This document shows, in pieces, positions 1 through 9,585 of a DNA stretch of 64,000 bases (position 1 is its first letter; every line of letters starts with the position of its first letter). The notes under the pieces were generated by a model. It ran no database searches. It was not told where the DNA came from and worked only from the letters and a program-made list of their open reading frames with translations. The stretch is from Eubacterium multiforme (GTDB lineage Bacteria > Bacillota > Clostridia > Clostridiales > Clostridiaceae), in NCBI RefSeq assembly GCF_030813415.1, contig NZ_JAUSUF010000006.1, positions 1 to 64,000 of the forward strand, read 5' to 3'. Both the position numbers and the translations under genes were made by a program.

Positions 1-49
1 AATTTTACAATGGAGGTTTTTTATTTTCTACTCACCGCTGAAAGCTTTT

Positions 50-80
50 TAGAACCACCCGCATAGCAGGTGGTATTCTA
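50..80. repeat. Imperfect hairpin, possible IS200/IS605-type end
   Basis: An inverted repeat pairs TAGAA-ACCACC with GGTGGT-A-TTCTA around the loop CGCATAGCA, with an extra GC/GC pair inside a one-base mismatch. Such small imperfect hairpins are typical of IS200/IS605 subterminal ends. No transposase is seen, but the window starts only 49 bases to the left, so an element may lie outside. The assignment is an inference from structure only; it could equally be an unrelated RNA hairpin. Confidence 0.3.
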
Positions 81-84
81 AATA

Positions 85-119
85 CAAAAAAAGAGGAAGT
101 ATTTGTGTAATACCTCCTC
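85..119 (-). terminator. Intrinsic terminator of the arc operon
   Basis: On the minus strand an 11-base stem (GAGGAGGTATT / AATACTTCCTC, one G-T type mismatch) with a 5-base loop is followed by a run of eight T. It lies just after argR and ends the arcABDC-argR transcript. Confidence 0.8.
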
Positions 120-133
120 CATAAATTTATTAA

Positions 134-586
134 TTAAAGTCTTAAATCATTTAATTCTTTAAAAACATATTTTGAATATTCTTTACTTTTGCATAAAACT
201 AAAACATTATTTCCACTTGCAACTGTTCCTGCAATTCTTTTGTCAGATAACCTATCAATAAGTTCTCCAACAGCTGATGCCATACCATTCATTGTTTTTA
301 ATGTTACAAAATATTCTTGAATATAAATGCTTACTACTGCCTCTTTAAATACACGTTGACATCTTTTAGCTATATCTTCCTTAGTAATCATTATATACTT
401 ATATTGCTTATTACTATTTAGCCTTCTAATTATATTCATTTCTCTTAAATCTCTAGATAGTGTAGCTTGAGTAACATTAATTCCTTTATATTTAAGTTCA
501 ATTACAAGTTGATCCTGTTTTGTTATATTATTTTTCTCTATTATTTTAATTATTTCTTTTCTTCTCTTCTTAAGTTTATTTTCCAC
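134..586 (-). CDS. argR: ArgR-family arginine repressor/regulator
   Basis: DNA-binding regulator of arginine metabolism, last gene of the arginine deiminase operon. The N-terminal half is the winged helix with the TQATLSRDLREM recognition region; the C-terminal half is the hexamerisation and effector domain. The start is taken as GTG at 586 because GGGAG lies 8 bases before it and this gives 150 residues, the usual family length. An in-frame ATG at 601 would add five residues but has a poor ribosome site. The usual Gly-Asp-Asp that contacts arginine is replaced by GTVASGNNVLV, so arginine sensing may be altered. It lies 50 bases after arcC, with no terminator between. Confidence 0.9.
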   Translation of the reverse strand: MENKLKKRRKEIIKIIEKNNITKQDQLVIELKYKGINVTQATLSRDLREMNIIRRLNSNKQYKYIMITKEDIAKRCQRVFKEAVVSIYIQEYFVTLKTMNGMASAVGELIDRLSDKRIAGTVASGNNVLVLCKSKEYSKYVFKELNDLRL

Positions 587-636
587 AAACAATTCTCCCA
601 TAAATGACCACTTTACCTAATATTAAATACTAAATA

Positions 637-1581
637 TTATTTAATTATTCTAGTTCCTGCTTTAGAACTTAGAGCATCTACTGCCTTTTGAAGTGATGCA
701 ATTATAGCTACCTTATTTTCCCCTGACTTAACAAACTTTTTGCAAGCTTCAACCTTTGGTAACATACTTCCTGGGGCAAATTGTCCTTCTTCAATATATT
801 TATCTACTTCTTCAAGATTAATTTCAGTTAATTCTTTTTGATTTGGTTTATTAAAGTTTACACAAACCCTATCAACTGCTGTAAGAATTAAAAGTACATC
901 TGCATCTAATATTTCAGCTAATTTTTCTGCTGCTAAATCTTTATCTATAACAGCTGGAACTCCAGTTAATTCAAAATTATCTCTAACAACTGGAATACCA
1001 CCTCCACCACATGCAATAACTACAAATCCATCAGAAATCATTTTCTTTAATGCTTCCTTTTCAACTATATCAACAGGCTTTGGTGATGCAACAACTCTTC
1101 TATATCCACGACCTGCATCTTCTTTCATAACATAACCTTTATCTTCTTCTAATTTTAAAGCTTCCTCTTTACTATAAAATGATCCTATTGGTTTTGTTGG
1201 ATTTTTAAATCCACTATCATCTTTATCTACAACTACTTGAGTTACAATAGTTTGAACTGATTTATTTATATCTCTTTTATTAAGTTCTTCCCTTATTGCA
1301 TTTTGTAGATGATATCCTATATATCCTTGTGAAAATGCTCCTACAACATCAAATGGGAATAATGTATTACTTGAATCTGCTTGATATGCAGCCTCTATAC
1401 TTGCAAGTATTTGTCCAACCTGTGGTCCATTTCCATGTACTATAGAAACTTCATGTCCTTCTTTTATTAAATCAACTACAGACTTTGCTGTTTCTTTACA
1501 AGTTTTTAATTGTCCTTCAGCACTTTTATCTTTACTATCGGATTGTAATGCATTACCGCCTAATGCTAATACTATCTTCAT
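637..1581 (-). CDS. arcC: Carbamate kinase
   Basis: Last enzyme of the arginine deiminase pathway: carbamoyl phosphate plus ADP gives ATP, CO2 and ammonia in the cytoplasm. The 314-residue protein has the amino-acid kinase fold with GGNAL near residue 8, the substrate loop HGNGPQVG near 50, ACGGGGIPV near 190, and the C-terminal GSMLPKVEA signature near 271. Length and motif order are normal for the family. A strong AGGAGG precedes the ATG. It sits between arcD and argR in one operon, which points to the catabolic rather than a biosynthetic role. Confidence 0.96.
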   Translation of the reverse strand: MKIVLALGGNALQSDSKDKSAEGQLKTCKETAKSVVDLIKEGHEVSIVHGNGPQVGQILASIEAAYQADSSNTLFPFDVVGAFSQGYIGYHLQNAIREELNKRDINKSVQTIVTQVVVDKDDSGFKNPTKPIGSFYSKEEALKLEEDKGYVMKEDAGRGYRRVVASPKPVDIVEKEALKKMISDGFVVIACGGGGIPVVRDNFELTGVPAVIDKDLAAEKLAEILDADVLLILTAVDRVCVNFNKPNQKELTEINLEEVDKYIEEGQFAPGSMLPKVEACKKFVKSGENKVAIIASLQKAVDALSSKAGTRIIK

Positions 1582-1632
1582 TTGTCTCCTCCTTCTTATC
1601 TTATGATAATCTATTATTTTTAATTTTATTAA

Positions 1633-3072
1633 TTAAATTGTTATTGAACCTGTTACTAATGAATAAATTGCAAATACAGCTGCTAATAATATAAATATTG
1701 CAATAAACATATCTTTTCCTTGGAATGCTTTAGCATTTGGATTATTTTGTTTTTTTGCAAAATAGTATACTATTATACCTACTGCATAAAGAATTGCACA
1801 AAGTAATAAATACTTTAATCCAGCTGCATATACAAGCCATATAGTATATATTGATGCAATTATTGCACATATTTTATCCTTTGTTCTTCCTTCTGGATTT
1901 ACATCATAAGTTTCTCCACTCATAACTAATTTTAATCCATAAAAAGCACTTAAAAGATATGGTACAAGTATTGCAGTACTAGCAACTGAATATAAAGCTT
2001 GATAAGTACTGTTAGCTACTAATGTCATAACTAAGAAAATTTGTACTAATATAGTTGTTATAATTAATGATGCAGCTGGTGCTCCCTTTTTGTTAGTCTT
2101 TGCAAATATTTTTGGAAGAGCTCCATCTTTAGCTGCAACAAATGGAATTTCTGCTGCAAGTAATGCCCAACCAAGTAATGCTCCAAATAATGATATTATT
2201 AGTCCTAAATTAATTAAAACAGCTCCCCATTTACCAACGGCAAATTCTAAAACATAAGCCATTGATGGATTTCCAAGTCCTGCAAGATCAACTCTATTCA
2301 TTACACCAAGTGACATTAATGAAACTAAAAGATATATACATAAAGTTCCTATTAACCCAACTACAGTTGCCTTACCAACATCACTTTGTCTCTTTGCTCT
2401 ACCTGATACAACAACTGCACCTTCAATACCGATAAAACACCATAATGTTACAAGCATTGTATTTTTAGCTTGATCTACTATACTTCCAAGGTCTGTTGAA
2501 CCCCAAAATTCAAATGTAAAGTTATCAAAATTAAATGCAAATATTGCTACTACTATAAATACAAAAATAGGTACTAGTTTTGCTATAGTTGTAATTAAAT
2601 TAACAAAAGCAGCTCCACTTACTCCATTAAGTATTAATAAAGTAAATCCCCATACTAATATTGAAGCTCCTATAATTGATGCTAAATTATTACCTTCACC
2701 AAACATTGGAACAAAATATCCTATAGCTCCAAATAATAATACTGAATATGATACATTTCCAATCCAAGCACTTAACCAATATCCCCATGCTGAATTGAAT
2801 CCTATATAATCACCAAAGCCAGCTTTAGCATAGCTATATACACCACCACTTAATTCTGGTTTTCTATTTGCTAACATTTGATAAACAAATGCAAATGCTA
2901 TCATACCAATACCTGTTATAACCCAACCTAAAATAATTGCGCCAGTTCCTGCTCCTGCTGCCATATCTGCTGGTAAGCTAAATGCTCCACCACCAATCAT
3001 GGAACCAACAATTAATGCTGCCAAAGAAGCAAACCCAAGATTTCTTTGTTCCCCATTTGAATGTTCTGACAT
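1633..3072 (-). CDS. arcD: Arginine/ornithine antiporter
   Basis: APC-superfamily membrane carrier that exchanges external arginine for the ornithine produced inside, so the pathway needs no energy for uptake. The protein is hydrophobic throughout, with about 12-13 membrane segments, and has the APC helix-1 loop [20 protein letters not shown] near residues 24-43. I place the start at ATG 3072 (479 residues): AGGAG lies 11 bases before it, while the upstream GTG at 3084 overlaps that ribosome site. Basic-antiporter family membership plus position in the arc operon support arginine/ornithine specificity. Confidence 0.93.
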   Translation of the reverse strand: MSEHSNGEQRNLGFASLAALIVGSMIGGGAFSLPADMAAGAGTGAIILGWVITGIGMIAFAFVYQMLANRKPELSGGVYSYAKAGFGDYIGFNSAWGYWLSAWIGNVSYSVLLFGAIGYFVPMFGEGNNLASIIGASILVWGFTLLILNGVSGAAFVNLITTIAKLVPIFVFIVVAIFAFNFDNFTFEFWGSTDLGSIVDQAKNTMLVTLWCFIGIEGAVVVSGRAKRQSDVGKATVVGLIGTLCIYLLVSLMSLGVMNRVDLAGLGNPSMAYVLEFAVGKWGAVLINLGLIISLFGALLGWALLAAEIPFVAAKDGALPKIFAKTNKKGAPAASLIITTILVQIFLVMTLVANSTYQALYSVASTAILVPYLLSAFYGLKLVMSGETYDVNPEGRTKDKICAIIASIYTIWLVYAAGLKYLLLCAILYAVGIIVYYFAKKQNNPNAKAFQGKDMFIAIFILLAAVFAIYSLVTGSITI

Positions 3073-3114
3073 AAATTTCCCCACTCCTTTTTCATTTAAT
3101 TTTTATAAAATTTT

Positions 3115-3143
3115 AGCCGGCTATTAACTTTAAATAACCGGCT
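3115..3143. other. Intercistronic stem-loop between arcB and arcD
   Basis: AGCCGG pairs with CCGGCT, extended inward by TATT/AATA across one mismatch. There is no T-run on the minus strand after it, so it is more likely an mRNA processing or stability element, or a leaky terminator, than a full stop. It would allow arcA/arcB mRNA to outnumber arcD. Confidence 0.5.
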
Positions 3144-3166
3144 TATATTAAATTGCTTTCTTAAAA

Positions 3167-4162
3167 TTACTTTCCTGCAGTTGCAACCATTACGGCTTTA
3201 ATAGTATGCATTCTATTTTCAGCTTCATCAAATACTACTGAATTTTTACTTCTAAATACTTCATCTTCAACTTCTCTTATATCGCAACCTAATCTTTCTC
3301 TTATATCAATTGCAACCTCAGTTGTCATATCATGATATGATGGAAGGCAGTGCATAAATAAAGTATTTTTATTACCTGTTTTATTCATCATTTCAGTAGT
3401 TACTTTATATGGAGTTAATAATTCAACTCTTTCTTTATAAAGAGTTTCATCTTCTCCCATTGATACCCAAATATCAGTATAGATAACATCAGCACCTTTA
3501 ACAGCTTCATCAACATTATCTGTTACTTCAATTGTAGCTCCTGTTTGCTTTGAATATTCTTGCATTTCTTTTACTATATTTTCATCTGGAGCTAAGCTCT
3601 TAGGTCCAAGTGCTACAAAATGCATTCCCATTTTAGCAGCTCCATACATTAATGCATAGCTCATATTGTTTCTTATATCACCAGTAAATACTAATTTAAT
3701 TTCACTAAGTGGCTTATGAGCATGTTCTTCTATTGTAAGAAGGTCTGCTAATATTTGAGTTGGATGGTCTGCATCTGTTAAACCATTCCAAACTGGTACT
3801 CCTGCATATTTTGCAAGTTCTTCAACTGTTGATTGAGCAAATCCTCTAAATTCGATACCATCGTACATTCTTCCAAGTACCTTTGCAGTATCTTCTATTG
3901 ATTCTTTTTTACCCATTTGGGAGTTAGTTAAAAATGTTACGTGAGCTCCTTCTTCAGCTGCTCCACATTCAAATGCACATCTTGTTCTAGTTGATGTTTT
4001 TTCAAATAATAATACAACATTTTTTCCTTTTAAAGTATCCCCTAAGATTCCAGCTCTCTTTTTTGCCTTTAAGTCACGGGAAAGGTCTAAAAGATATCTA
4101 ATTTCCTCTGGTGTAAAATCTTTTAAAGTTAAAAAACTTCTTCCTTTTAAGTTAACTGCCAT
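3167..4162 (-). CDS. arcB: Catabolic ornithine carbamoyltransferase
   Basis: Runs the phosphorolysis of citrulline to ornithine and carbamoyl phosphate in the deiminase pathway. The 331-residue protein has all the carbamoyltransferase motifs: STRTRCAFE near 57 (carbamoyl phosphate site), [10 protein letters not shown] near 133, [13 protein letters not shown] near 160, and the catalytic MHCLP near 271. Length matches the family. It follows arcA by 64 bases on the same strand and has an AGGAGG ribosome site. The same fold serves biosynthesis (argF), but the operon context makes the catabolic role clear. Confidence 0.96.
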   Translation of the reverse strand: MAVNLKGRSFLTLKDFTPEEIRYLLDLSRDLKAKKRAGILGDTLKGKNVVLLFEKTSTRTRCAFECGAAEEGAHVTFLTNSQMGKKESIEDTAKVLGRMYDGIEFRGFAQSTVEELAKYAGVPVWNGLTDADHPTQILADLLTIEEHAHKPLSEIKLVFTGDIRNNMSYALMYGAAKMGMHFVALGPKSLAPDENIVKEMQEYSKQTGATIEVTDNVDEAVKGADVIYTDIWVSMGEDETLYKERVELLTPYKVTTEMMNKTGNKNTLFMHCLPSYHDMTTEVAIDIRERLGCDIREVEDEVFRSKNSVVFDEAENRMHTIKAVMVATAGK

Positions 4163-4226
4163 TTTTTATTCCTCCTAAATCATCTAAAAAAATTCTTCTT
4201 AGTTGTAAATAAATCTATATTATTCC

Positions 4227-5468
4227 TTATTTTAAATCTTCTCTAACTAGTGGCATTGACATACATCTTGGGCCACCTCTACCTCTTGATAATTCTGATG
4301 ATGGAATTACATGTAGTTTTACTCCATGTTCTTCTAATAATGCATTAGTTACATAATTTCTTGAGTAAACTACAACTTCTCCTGGTGCTATTGCAAGAGT
4401 GTTTGAACCATCATTCCATTGTTCTCTTGCTGCGATGATTTCATCTCCGCCACCACATTTAATTAATGTAACCTTTGTATCTAAATATCTGCTTAAAATA
4501 TTTTCTAAACTATCTACTTCTTTTACAGTTTTAAGTGCCCCTTCAACCTTTTCATTTTTTGTTATTGCATAAACATTTAATGGACCTACAATTCCTGGAT
4601 GAACTGTGAATTTATCATAATCAACTTGAGTAAATACTGTATCTAGATGCATAAATGCTCTACTTACTGGTATTTGGAATGCAAGCACAGTTTTAAAAGA
4701 AGTATCTTTATTAAATAATAATTTTTTTGCTAACTTTTCAACTGAAGCTGAATCAGTTCTTTGAGAAATACCTATTGCTACAGTATCCTTTGATATTATT
4801 AATTCGTCTCCACCCTCTATTGAAGTGTTTTCATCTCTATTAAACCAGAATGGAATATCCTTATCTTTAAATCTTGGATGATATTTAAAAATATACTTTG
4901 CAAAAATTGTTTCTCTATTTCTAGTTTCAGTTCTCATATGATTTAAAGAAACTCCATGACCTATTGTTGCAAATGGGTCTCTTGTAAAATAAAGATTTGG
5001 CATTGGATCGCATACAAAAGGATAAGTATTGTTTACTAAATCATATAAAGAATCCCGGCTATACTCTTTTAACTCTTCCTTCCTAACTCCAGCCATCATC
5101 TTATCAACCATAGCTTTGTTTTCAAAACTTAAAAAGTATTTAGTTAAAGCCTCTTTTAAAGATTCACTTTCAATTCCCGCTTCATCAATAAATTCACTTA
5201 TAAATTCTGATTTTACTTTTTCATCAGTTGCAATTGCTTCAGCTGCAAGAATTTCTAAGTAAAGAACTTCCACACCAGCATCTCTTAAAGTTTGTGCAAA
5301 TGCATCATGTTCTTCCCTAGCTATCTTTAAATATGGAATATCATCAAACAATAATCTATCTAATAAATCTGGAGTTAAATTTTCAACCTCTTCTCCAGGT
5401 CTATGTAGTAATACTGTTTTTAGTCTTCCAATTTCTGATGTAACATTTAAAGCTCTGTTCCCCATCAT
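4227..5468 (-). CDS. arcA: Arginine deiminase
   Basis: First step of the pathway: L-arginine plus water gives citrulline and ammonia. Family motifs are [12 protein letters not shown], the GGDE motifs ([10 protein letters not shown] and CGGGDEII), the catalytic-His region [11 protein letters not shown], and the C-terminal [12 protein letters not shown] with the nucleophilic Cys. Three ATG codons and an upstream GTG (5477) lie close together. I choose ATG 5468 because it is 8 bases from AGGAG and gives 413 residues, the length I recall for the C. perfringens enzyme. It is the promoter-proximal gene of the arc operon, with about 360 bases of regulatory DNA upstream. Confidence 0.97.
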   Translation of the reverse strand: MMGNRALNVTSEIGRLKTVLLHRPGEEVENLTPDLLDRLLFDDIPYLKIAREEHDAFAQTLRDAGVEVLYLEILAAEAIATDEKVKSEFISEFIDEAGIESESLKEALTKYFLSFENKAMVDKMMAGVRKEELKEYSRDSLYDLVNNTYPFVCDPMPNLYFTRDPFATIGHGVSLNHMRTETRNRETIFAKYIFKYHPRFKDKDIPFWFNRDENTSIEGGDELIISKDTVAIGISQRTDSASVEKLAKKLLFNKDTSFKTVLAFQIPVSRAFMHLDTVFTQVDYDKFTVHPGIVGPLNVYAITKNEKVEGALKTVKEVDSLENILSRYLDTKVTLIKCGGGDEIIAAREQWNDGSNTLAIAPGEVVVYSRNYVTNALLEEHGVKLHVIPSSELSRGRGGPRCMSMPLVREDLK

Positions 5469-5551
5469 CATAATCACTCCTCTTTCCCTTCTTATTTGTA
5501 AAGTTTTTGTTTACTTTTTAAATTTTAAATTAATTTTTCTTTACAATTGTT

Positions 5552-5580
5552 ACTATAATAAAAAAGAAAATTATTATCAA
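5552..5580 (-). promoter_or_regulatory. Proximal arc promoter (P1)
   Basis: On the minus strand TTGATA (5580-5575) and TATAGT (5557-5552) are separated by exactly 17 bases, a near-consensus sigma-A promoter. Transcription would start near 5545, about 75 bases before arcA. A near-palindrome TTACAATTGTTA overlaps the expected start and could be an operator. Confidence 0.65.
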
Positions 5581-5599
5581 GGGGGTATTTTTCGTAATT

Positions 5600-5616
5600 T
5601 TGTATACGTTTTACAA
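5600..5616. promoter_or_regulatory. cre-like or activator palindrome upstream of arcA
   Basis: Read on the minus strand, TTGTAAAACGTATACAA is an inverted repeat TTGTA-N7-TACAA centred about 62 bases before the predicted P1 start. It resembles a CcpA cre with one extra base in the left half; relaxed cre sites of this kind are reported in clostridia. The -62 position would also suit a Crp/Fnr-type activator. The factor is inferred, not shown. Confidence 0.4.
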
Positions 5617-5714
5617 CTTTATTCATTAACTTTTTTTAAAAATTTTTGTAAGTACTATTTTTTTAGATTATTCCCCATTTTTCATCTATGTAAAATATCT
5701 ATTTATTATAATTT

Positions 5715-5757
5715 TATGAATAAACTATGTATAAAATGCGAATAAAAAAATTTTCAA
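5715..5757 (-). promoter_or_regulatory. Distal arc promoter (P2) with candidate ARG boxes
   Basis: On the minus strand TTGAAA (5757-5752) and TTATAC (5734-5729) are 17 bases apart. Overlapping them on the plus strand are TATGAATAAACTATGTAT (5715-5732) and AATGCGAATAAAA, both similar to the Bacillus ARG box CATGAATAAAAATKCAAK. ArgR binding here would control a second, long-leader arc transcript. Both the promoter and the boxes are predictions. Confidence 0.4.
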
Positions 5758-5787
5758 AATTTTTTATTTAGAGATATATAATTTTAT

Positions 5788-5832
5788 AAAAATGGAGATA
5801 TTGTTTTTAAAAGCAATATCTCCATTTTTATT
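5788..5832 (-). terminator. Terminator of the M20 peptidase cluster
   Basis: A perfect 13-base stem (AATGGAGATATTG / CAATATCTCCATT) with A/T runs on both sides. It separates the peptidase cluster from the arc operon and could act in both directions. Confidence 0.8.
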
Positions 5833-5839
5833 ATATATT

Positions 5840-7030
5840 CTATTTTATATTTAATTTATTAATTGCAACTGCAACAAAAATTGCAATTCCCTTATAAAAT
5901 TCATCCTCAATTACATCAAATTTCGAACTATGATGAGGATATCTAATACCATTTGATGATGTTTTTAAATTTGTAAGCATAAAATAAGTTCCAGGAACTT
6001 CTTTTAAAAATAACGACATATCCTCACCACCCATAGTAGGAGTATTTATTCTTTTTACATATTTCTTACCAAATAGTGATGTTGCTATATCAAATACATC
6101 CTCAGTAAACATATAATCATTTATAAGTACTGGATAGTACCTTTTATAATTAACCTCTGCTGTAGCTTTATAAGCTTCCGCTATTTTACATGATATTTCC
6201 TTTAACCTTTTTTCTATAAGATCCTGAGTTTTTTCATCCAAAGCTCTTGCCGTTCCTAATACAGATACAGTATCAGGAATAATATTTTGAGTAGTACCTC
6301 CATTTATTTTACAACAGGATATTACAGCCTGTGATGTAGGTGATACCTCCCGACTTACTATTTTCTGTATCCCTAGTATTATTTCACTCATTATAACTAT
6401 AGAATCTACACAATCCTCTGGGTGTGCCCCATGTCCACCTTTTCCATGTACAGTTATCTCAAACTTATCCATAGAAGCCATTAATGATCCACATTTAAAT
6501 CCAATTTCTCCTGTATTAAGTTCGTCTATAAGCCCACCCTCATGCAAGCCAATTATATAATCTACATCAGGATTTTTCATACATCCTTCCTTTATCATTA
6601 ACTTTGCACCACCTGGTATTTCTTCTCCAGGTTGAAATAAAAATTTAACACATCCATTAAACTTATCAGTATTCTCTGAAAGAATTTTGCATGCAACTAA
6701 AGCCATTGCCATATGACCATCATGCCCACAAGCATGCATTTTCCCTTCATGTATTGACTTATAAAATAAATCTGTTTCCTCAATAATTGGAAGTGCATCC
6801 ATATCAGCTCTTATCGCTAAACATTTATCACCTTTTTTTCCATATACTCTAGCAACAATAGCATTTCCATTTACAAGAAGATCATATTCAATATTCCATT
6901 TCATTAATAGATTTGTTATATAATTTACTGTTTTAGGAAGATTTAATTCGAGTTCTGGTATTTTGTGAAGATCACGTCTTATTTTAATGCATAATTCTTC
7001 CTTTTCCTTTGCCAATTGAATATAATTCAT
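5840..7030 (-). CDS. M20-family amidohydrolase (N-acyl amino acid hydrolase type)
   Basis: Predicted metal-dependent hydrolase that removes an acyl or aminoacyl group from an amino acid. The 396-residue protein has the M20D layout: a metal-binding region with ADMDALPI near 76, ACGHDGHMAMAL near 100, QPGEEIPGGAKLM near 133, the dimerisation lid with GGHGAHPE near 200, and GGEDMS near 345. Known relatives are hippurate hydrolase, IAA-amino acid hydrolase and HmrA; the exact substrate cannot be read here. It is the last gene of a four-gene run, 15 bases after the second M20 enzyme. Confidence 0.85.
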   Translation of the reverse strand: MNYIQLAKEKEELCIKIRRDLHKIPELELNLPKTVNYITNLLMKWNIEYDLLVNGNAIVARVYGKKGDKCLAIRADMDALPIIEETDLFYKSIHEGKMHACGHDGHMAMALVACKILSENTDKFNGCVKFLFQPGEEIPGGAKLMIKEGCMKNPDVDYIIGLHEGGLIDELNTGEIGFKCGSLMASMDKFEITVHGKGGHGAHPEDCVDSIVIMSEIILGIQKIVSREVSPTSQAVISCCKINGGTTQNIIPDTVSVLGTARALDEKTQDLIEKRLKEISCKIAEAYKATAEVNYKRYYPVLINDYMFTEDVFDIATSLFGKKYVKRINTPTMGGEDMSLFLKEVPGTYFMLTNLKTSSNGIRYPHHSSKFDVIEDEFYKGIAIFVAVAINKLNIK

Positions 7031-7045
7031 TTTTTCACCTTACTT

Positions 7046-8170
7046 CTAATTTTCTATGCTCAAATACTTTATAAGTGCTTTTGTAGATTTTTTTAATTCT
7101 TCTAAATCTAGATATTCCTCTGTAGTATGTACTTTTTCCATTCCAACACCTATAATTATTGAATTAAATCCTTCTTTAGCAAAAAAGTTACTATCAGAGC
7201 CTCCACCTATGACCTGAAGCTTTGCATCAACTCCAATTGATTTATATACATTAACAAATTCCTTTGCAAATTCTAAATTATCCAGTGGTTTAAGTACAGG
7301 ATATTCACAAGTATAATCAAGTTTATAAGATGCATTATACCTTTTAGTAACTTCCTCTGATATTTTATTAAGGTCTTCAATCATTTTATCTAATACATTA
7401 AGATCATGACTTCTCATTTCACCTTTTGCTATACATATATCAGGTACTACATTTGAAGGAAATTCTGAATTAATTTCAGATATATTTGCAGTAGTTTTAT
7501 CATTAATTCTTCCAAATTTAAATTTTGAAATAATTTCAGACATTAAAACTATTGCATTAATTCCTTTTTCAGGTTCTATTCCTGCATGAGCCTTTTTACC
7601 ATTTAAAGTAATTGAAAAGTTATAACATCCAGGTGCACTATGTGCAACATATTTTGCCTTTCCTGCATTATCAAGAACTATCATATTTTTTGCTGGATTC
7701 ATATTTTTGTATACTTTATCCCAATCTATATTTCTAGCCCCTTTCATTCCCTTTTCCTCTCCAGGAGTAAAGACTACATAAATATCTTTATGTGGAACAT
7801 TATTATTTATTATTTCTTCAATAGAATATAATATAGAAGCTATTCCACCTTTATCATCTCCACCTAAGGTAGTGTTTCCATCAGTTTTTAAAATATTACC
7901 ATCCCAAAAAAATTTTAAATCTTTATTAGGCTCAACAACATCCATATGAGCTGATAAAGTTACTCCCTCCCCTTTAACTGTACCTTTTAATTTTGCAAAT
8001 ATAGTAGGTGAATTTCCACCATAATTTTTATATCCTTCATCAAGATAAATTTCTGCACCTAATCTTCTAAGAAATTCTATAAGATATTTTGCTAAGTCCT
8101 TTTCATTATCAGTAGGTGAATATATTTTAAGTAATTTTTCTAAAATTTCTTTTATTCTTTCATCATTCAT
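7046..8170 (-). CDS. M20-family peptidase, PepT-like
   Basis: Predicted zinc di- or tripeptidase of the PepT/M20B group, 374 residues. Visible motifs are LSAHMDVVEP near 72 (first metal His and Asp), LGGDDKGGIAS near 102 (bridging Asp), FTPGEEKGMKGA near 134 (catalytic Glu pair), a lid domain with KAHAGIEPEKGINAI near 193, and the C-terminal VHTTEEYLDLE with the last metal His. Its start lies 10 bases after the upstream membrane gene. Together with the neighbouring amidohydrolase it suggests that imported peptides or conjugates are cleaved in the cytoplasm. Confidence 0.82.
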   Translation of the reverse strand: MNDERIKEILEKLLKIYSPTDNEKDLAKYLIEFLRRLGAEIYLDEGYKNYGGNSPTIFAKLKGTVKGEGVTLSAHMDVVEPNKDLKFFWDGNILKTDGNTTLGGDDKGGIASILYSIEEIINNNVPHKDIYVVFTPGEEKGMKGARNIDWDKVYKNMNPAKNMIVLDNAGKAKYVAHSAPGCYNFSITLNGKKAHAGIEPEKGINAIVLMSEIISKFKFGRINDKTTANISEINSEFPSNVVPDICIAKGEMRSHDLNVLDKMIEDLNKISEEVTKRYNASYKLDYTCEYPVLKPLDNLEFAKEFVNVYKSIGVDAKLQVIGGGSDSNFFAKEGFNSIIIGVGMEKVHTTEEYLDLEELKKSTKALIKYLSIEN

Positions 8171-8180
8171 TTTTTTCTCC

Positions 8181-8846
8181 TTAATTTTTATTTATTGTAG
8201 AAAGTTGTGTTTTCGCAAAAGCTATAGTTGAAAATACTGACACTAATGTTATAAGGAATGACATATTACCTGGAAGAATTTTAACAATTTGAGTCATTAT
8301 AAAAGCTATAACTAATGCAAATATTCCAGTTTTATATGATTTTACAGCAAATTGTGCAAATATTCCCCCATAAAGTGCTGGTATAATAAGTGTAAACATA
8401 TTAGTAATGCTTTCAGGAAGATTTGCAATAAGTGTTTGTCCTAAAAATGTTGCAAAAATTACAAAGAATATCCCAACATAGACAGATATTGCAATACCTA
8501 TAGTTCCCATTAAAGAACCCTCATCAGTTCCTTCTTTAAATCCTGAACCTTCTATAGAACTTATTGCAGCAGGAATTCTCATATTCACAGCATTTCCAGA
8601 TAACGTTTCCATATATAGTCCTGTTGTTCCAATTATAGGATAATAACTTATAGGTTCACTAAAATAAAATGCTCCAGATACAGATATTTGTGAAACGGCT
8701 CCTGCTATTATTGCTGATATTCCTGGATTAAAACCATAATAAAAGGTCATTAACAAAGGTGGTAAAAGTACTGCTATCATTCCTAATATCATTGTTAACC
8801 TACCAACTTTAACTACTCTTTTTACATATTGTTCATAAATATTCAT
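8181..8846 (-). CDS. Multi-spanning membrane protein, likely transporter subunit
   Basis: A 221-residue hydrophobic protein with about six membrane segments and a Gly/Ala-rich loop (PGISAIIAGAVSQISVSGAF) typical of carriers. I do not recognise a named family with certainty. It is encoded 9 bases after the DUF5058-like gene and 10 bases before the PepT-like gene on the same strand, so the two membrane proteins are probably partners in one transporter. Substrate is inferred only from the peptidase neighbours. Confidence 0.7.
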   Translation of the reverse strand: MNIYEQYVKRVVKVGRLTMILGMIAVLLPPLLMTFYYGFNPGISAIIAGAVSQISVSGAFYFSEPISYYPIIGTTGLYMETLSGNAVNMRIPAAISSIEGSGFKEGTDEGSLMGTIGIAISVYVGIFFVIFATFLGQTLIANLPESITNMFTLIIPALYGGIFAQFAVKSYKTGIFALVIAFIMTQIVKILPGNMSFLITLVSVFSTIAFAKTQLSTINKN

Positions 8847-8855
8847 AATTCCCTC

Positions 8856-9563
8856 CTAAAAAAATAAACTTGCAATAATTGCACCGCCAAACATACTAAA
8901 TGTAAGTCCCCATTGTTTTAACCATGGAAATTTACTTTTTCCTAAGTATTGGCATATTACCATTATTACTATACCGATAATTCCAGATACCGTTATTGCT
9001 GGCTTTGTAGTTATTTTCATAAAATTATCAATATTAAAATATGAAAATGCACCTAACATAGCTCCTATACTTACCGCTGGAAGTAAAGCTTTCTTTCCTC
9101 CAGTAAGTACATTGTTAACCTTTCCCATTCTATGAGCAAATAAGAATACAAATATTAACCAACCCATTACTCCAAGTGCAGGTGTCCAAAGTGCATTTGC
9201 AAAAACTGTTGGATCCATAACAGTTGCTAGTTCTCCACCTGCAGCTTTAGCACCAAAATTAGCAGCCATAGTTTCATAATTTGTTCCACCTATAACACTC
9301 ATTCTTAATGCTGTTACTGGAGCCCCAAGTGTTACTACAAGTGCTAATATACTTGCAACTACCCCAAGGGCTGGTCCAATACTATTTATTGCACTTGTTT
9401 TCATACCTTCCTTAACTTTTTTTTGATCCATGCCCATATCCTTAGTGCATTGAATAGATTTTCTTAAAATGATTGTAGTTTGAACTAAAACTAATATTAT
9501 ACCAACACTACAAACTATGTACATTAAAGGACTATTAGCATAAAACATTTGACTTTTTTCCAT
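8856..9563 (-). CDS. DUF5058-like membrane protein, likely transporter subunit
   Basis: A 235-residue integral membrane protein with about six hydrophobic helices. The pattern MYIVCSVGIILVLVQTTIIL at the N-terminus and the AINSIGPALGVVASILALVV block match what I recall of the DUF5058 family, whose function is unknown. It is the first gene of the cluster. GGGGG sits about 9 bases before the ATG, and a good promoter lies upstream. Pairing with the next membrane gene and two M20 hydrolases suggests a peptide or acyl-amino-acid importer. Confidence 0.72.
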   Translation of the reverse strand: MEKSQMFYANSPLMYIVCSVGIILVLVQTTIILRKSIQCTKDMGMDQKKVKEGMKTSAINSIGPALGVVASILALVVTLGAPVTALRMSVIGGTNYETMAANFGAKAAGGELATVMDPTVFANALWTPALGVMGWLIFVFLFAHRMGKVNNVLTGGKKALLPAVSIGAMLGAFSYFNIDNFMKITTKPAITVSGIIGIVIMVICQYLGKSKFPWLKQWGLTFSMFGGAIIASLFF

Positions 9564-9585
9564 TTTTATACCCCCTTATCTTTAA

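Noticed and set aside
50-119. Two hairpins close together as a possible CRISPR repeat
   Set aside because: The two hairpins differ in sequence and there is no repeat-spacer pattern; the right one is a normal terminator.
1485-1694. Plus-strand open frame of 69 codons across the arcC/arcD boundary
   Set aside because: It is the complement of arcC coding sequence, is leucine-rich from AT bias, and has no ribosome site.
5029-5262. Plus-strand open frame inside arcA
   Set aside because: It lies fully antisense to arcA with shadow-type composition.
5600-5616. Strict CcpA cre consensus upstream of arcA
   Set aside because: The left half has one extra base, so it fits only a relaxed cre; listed with lower confidence instead.
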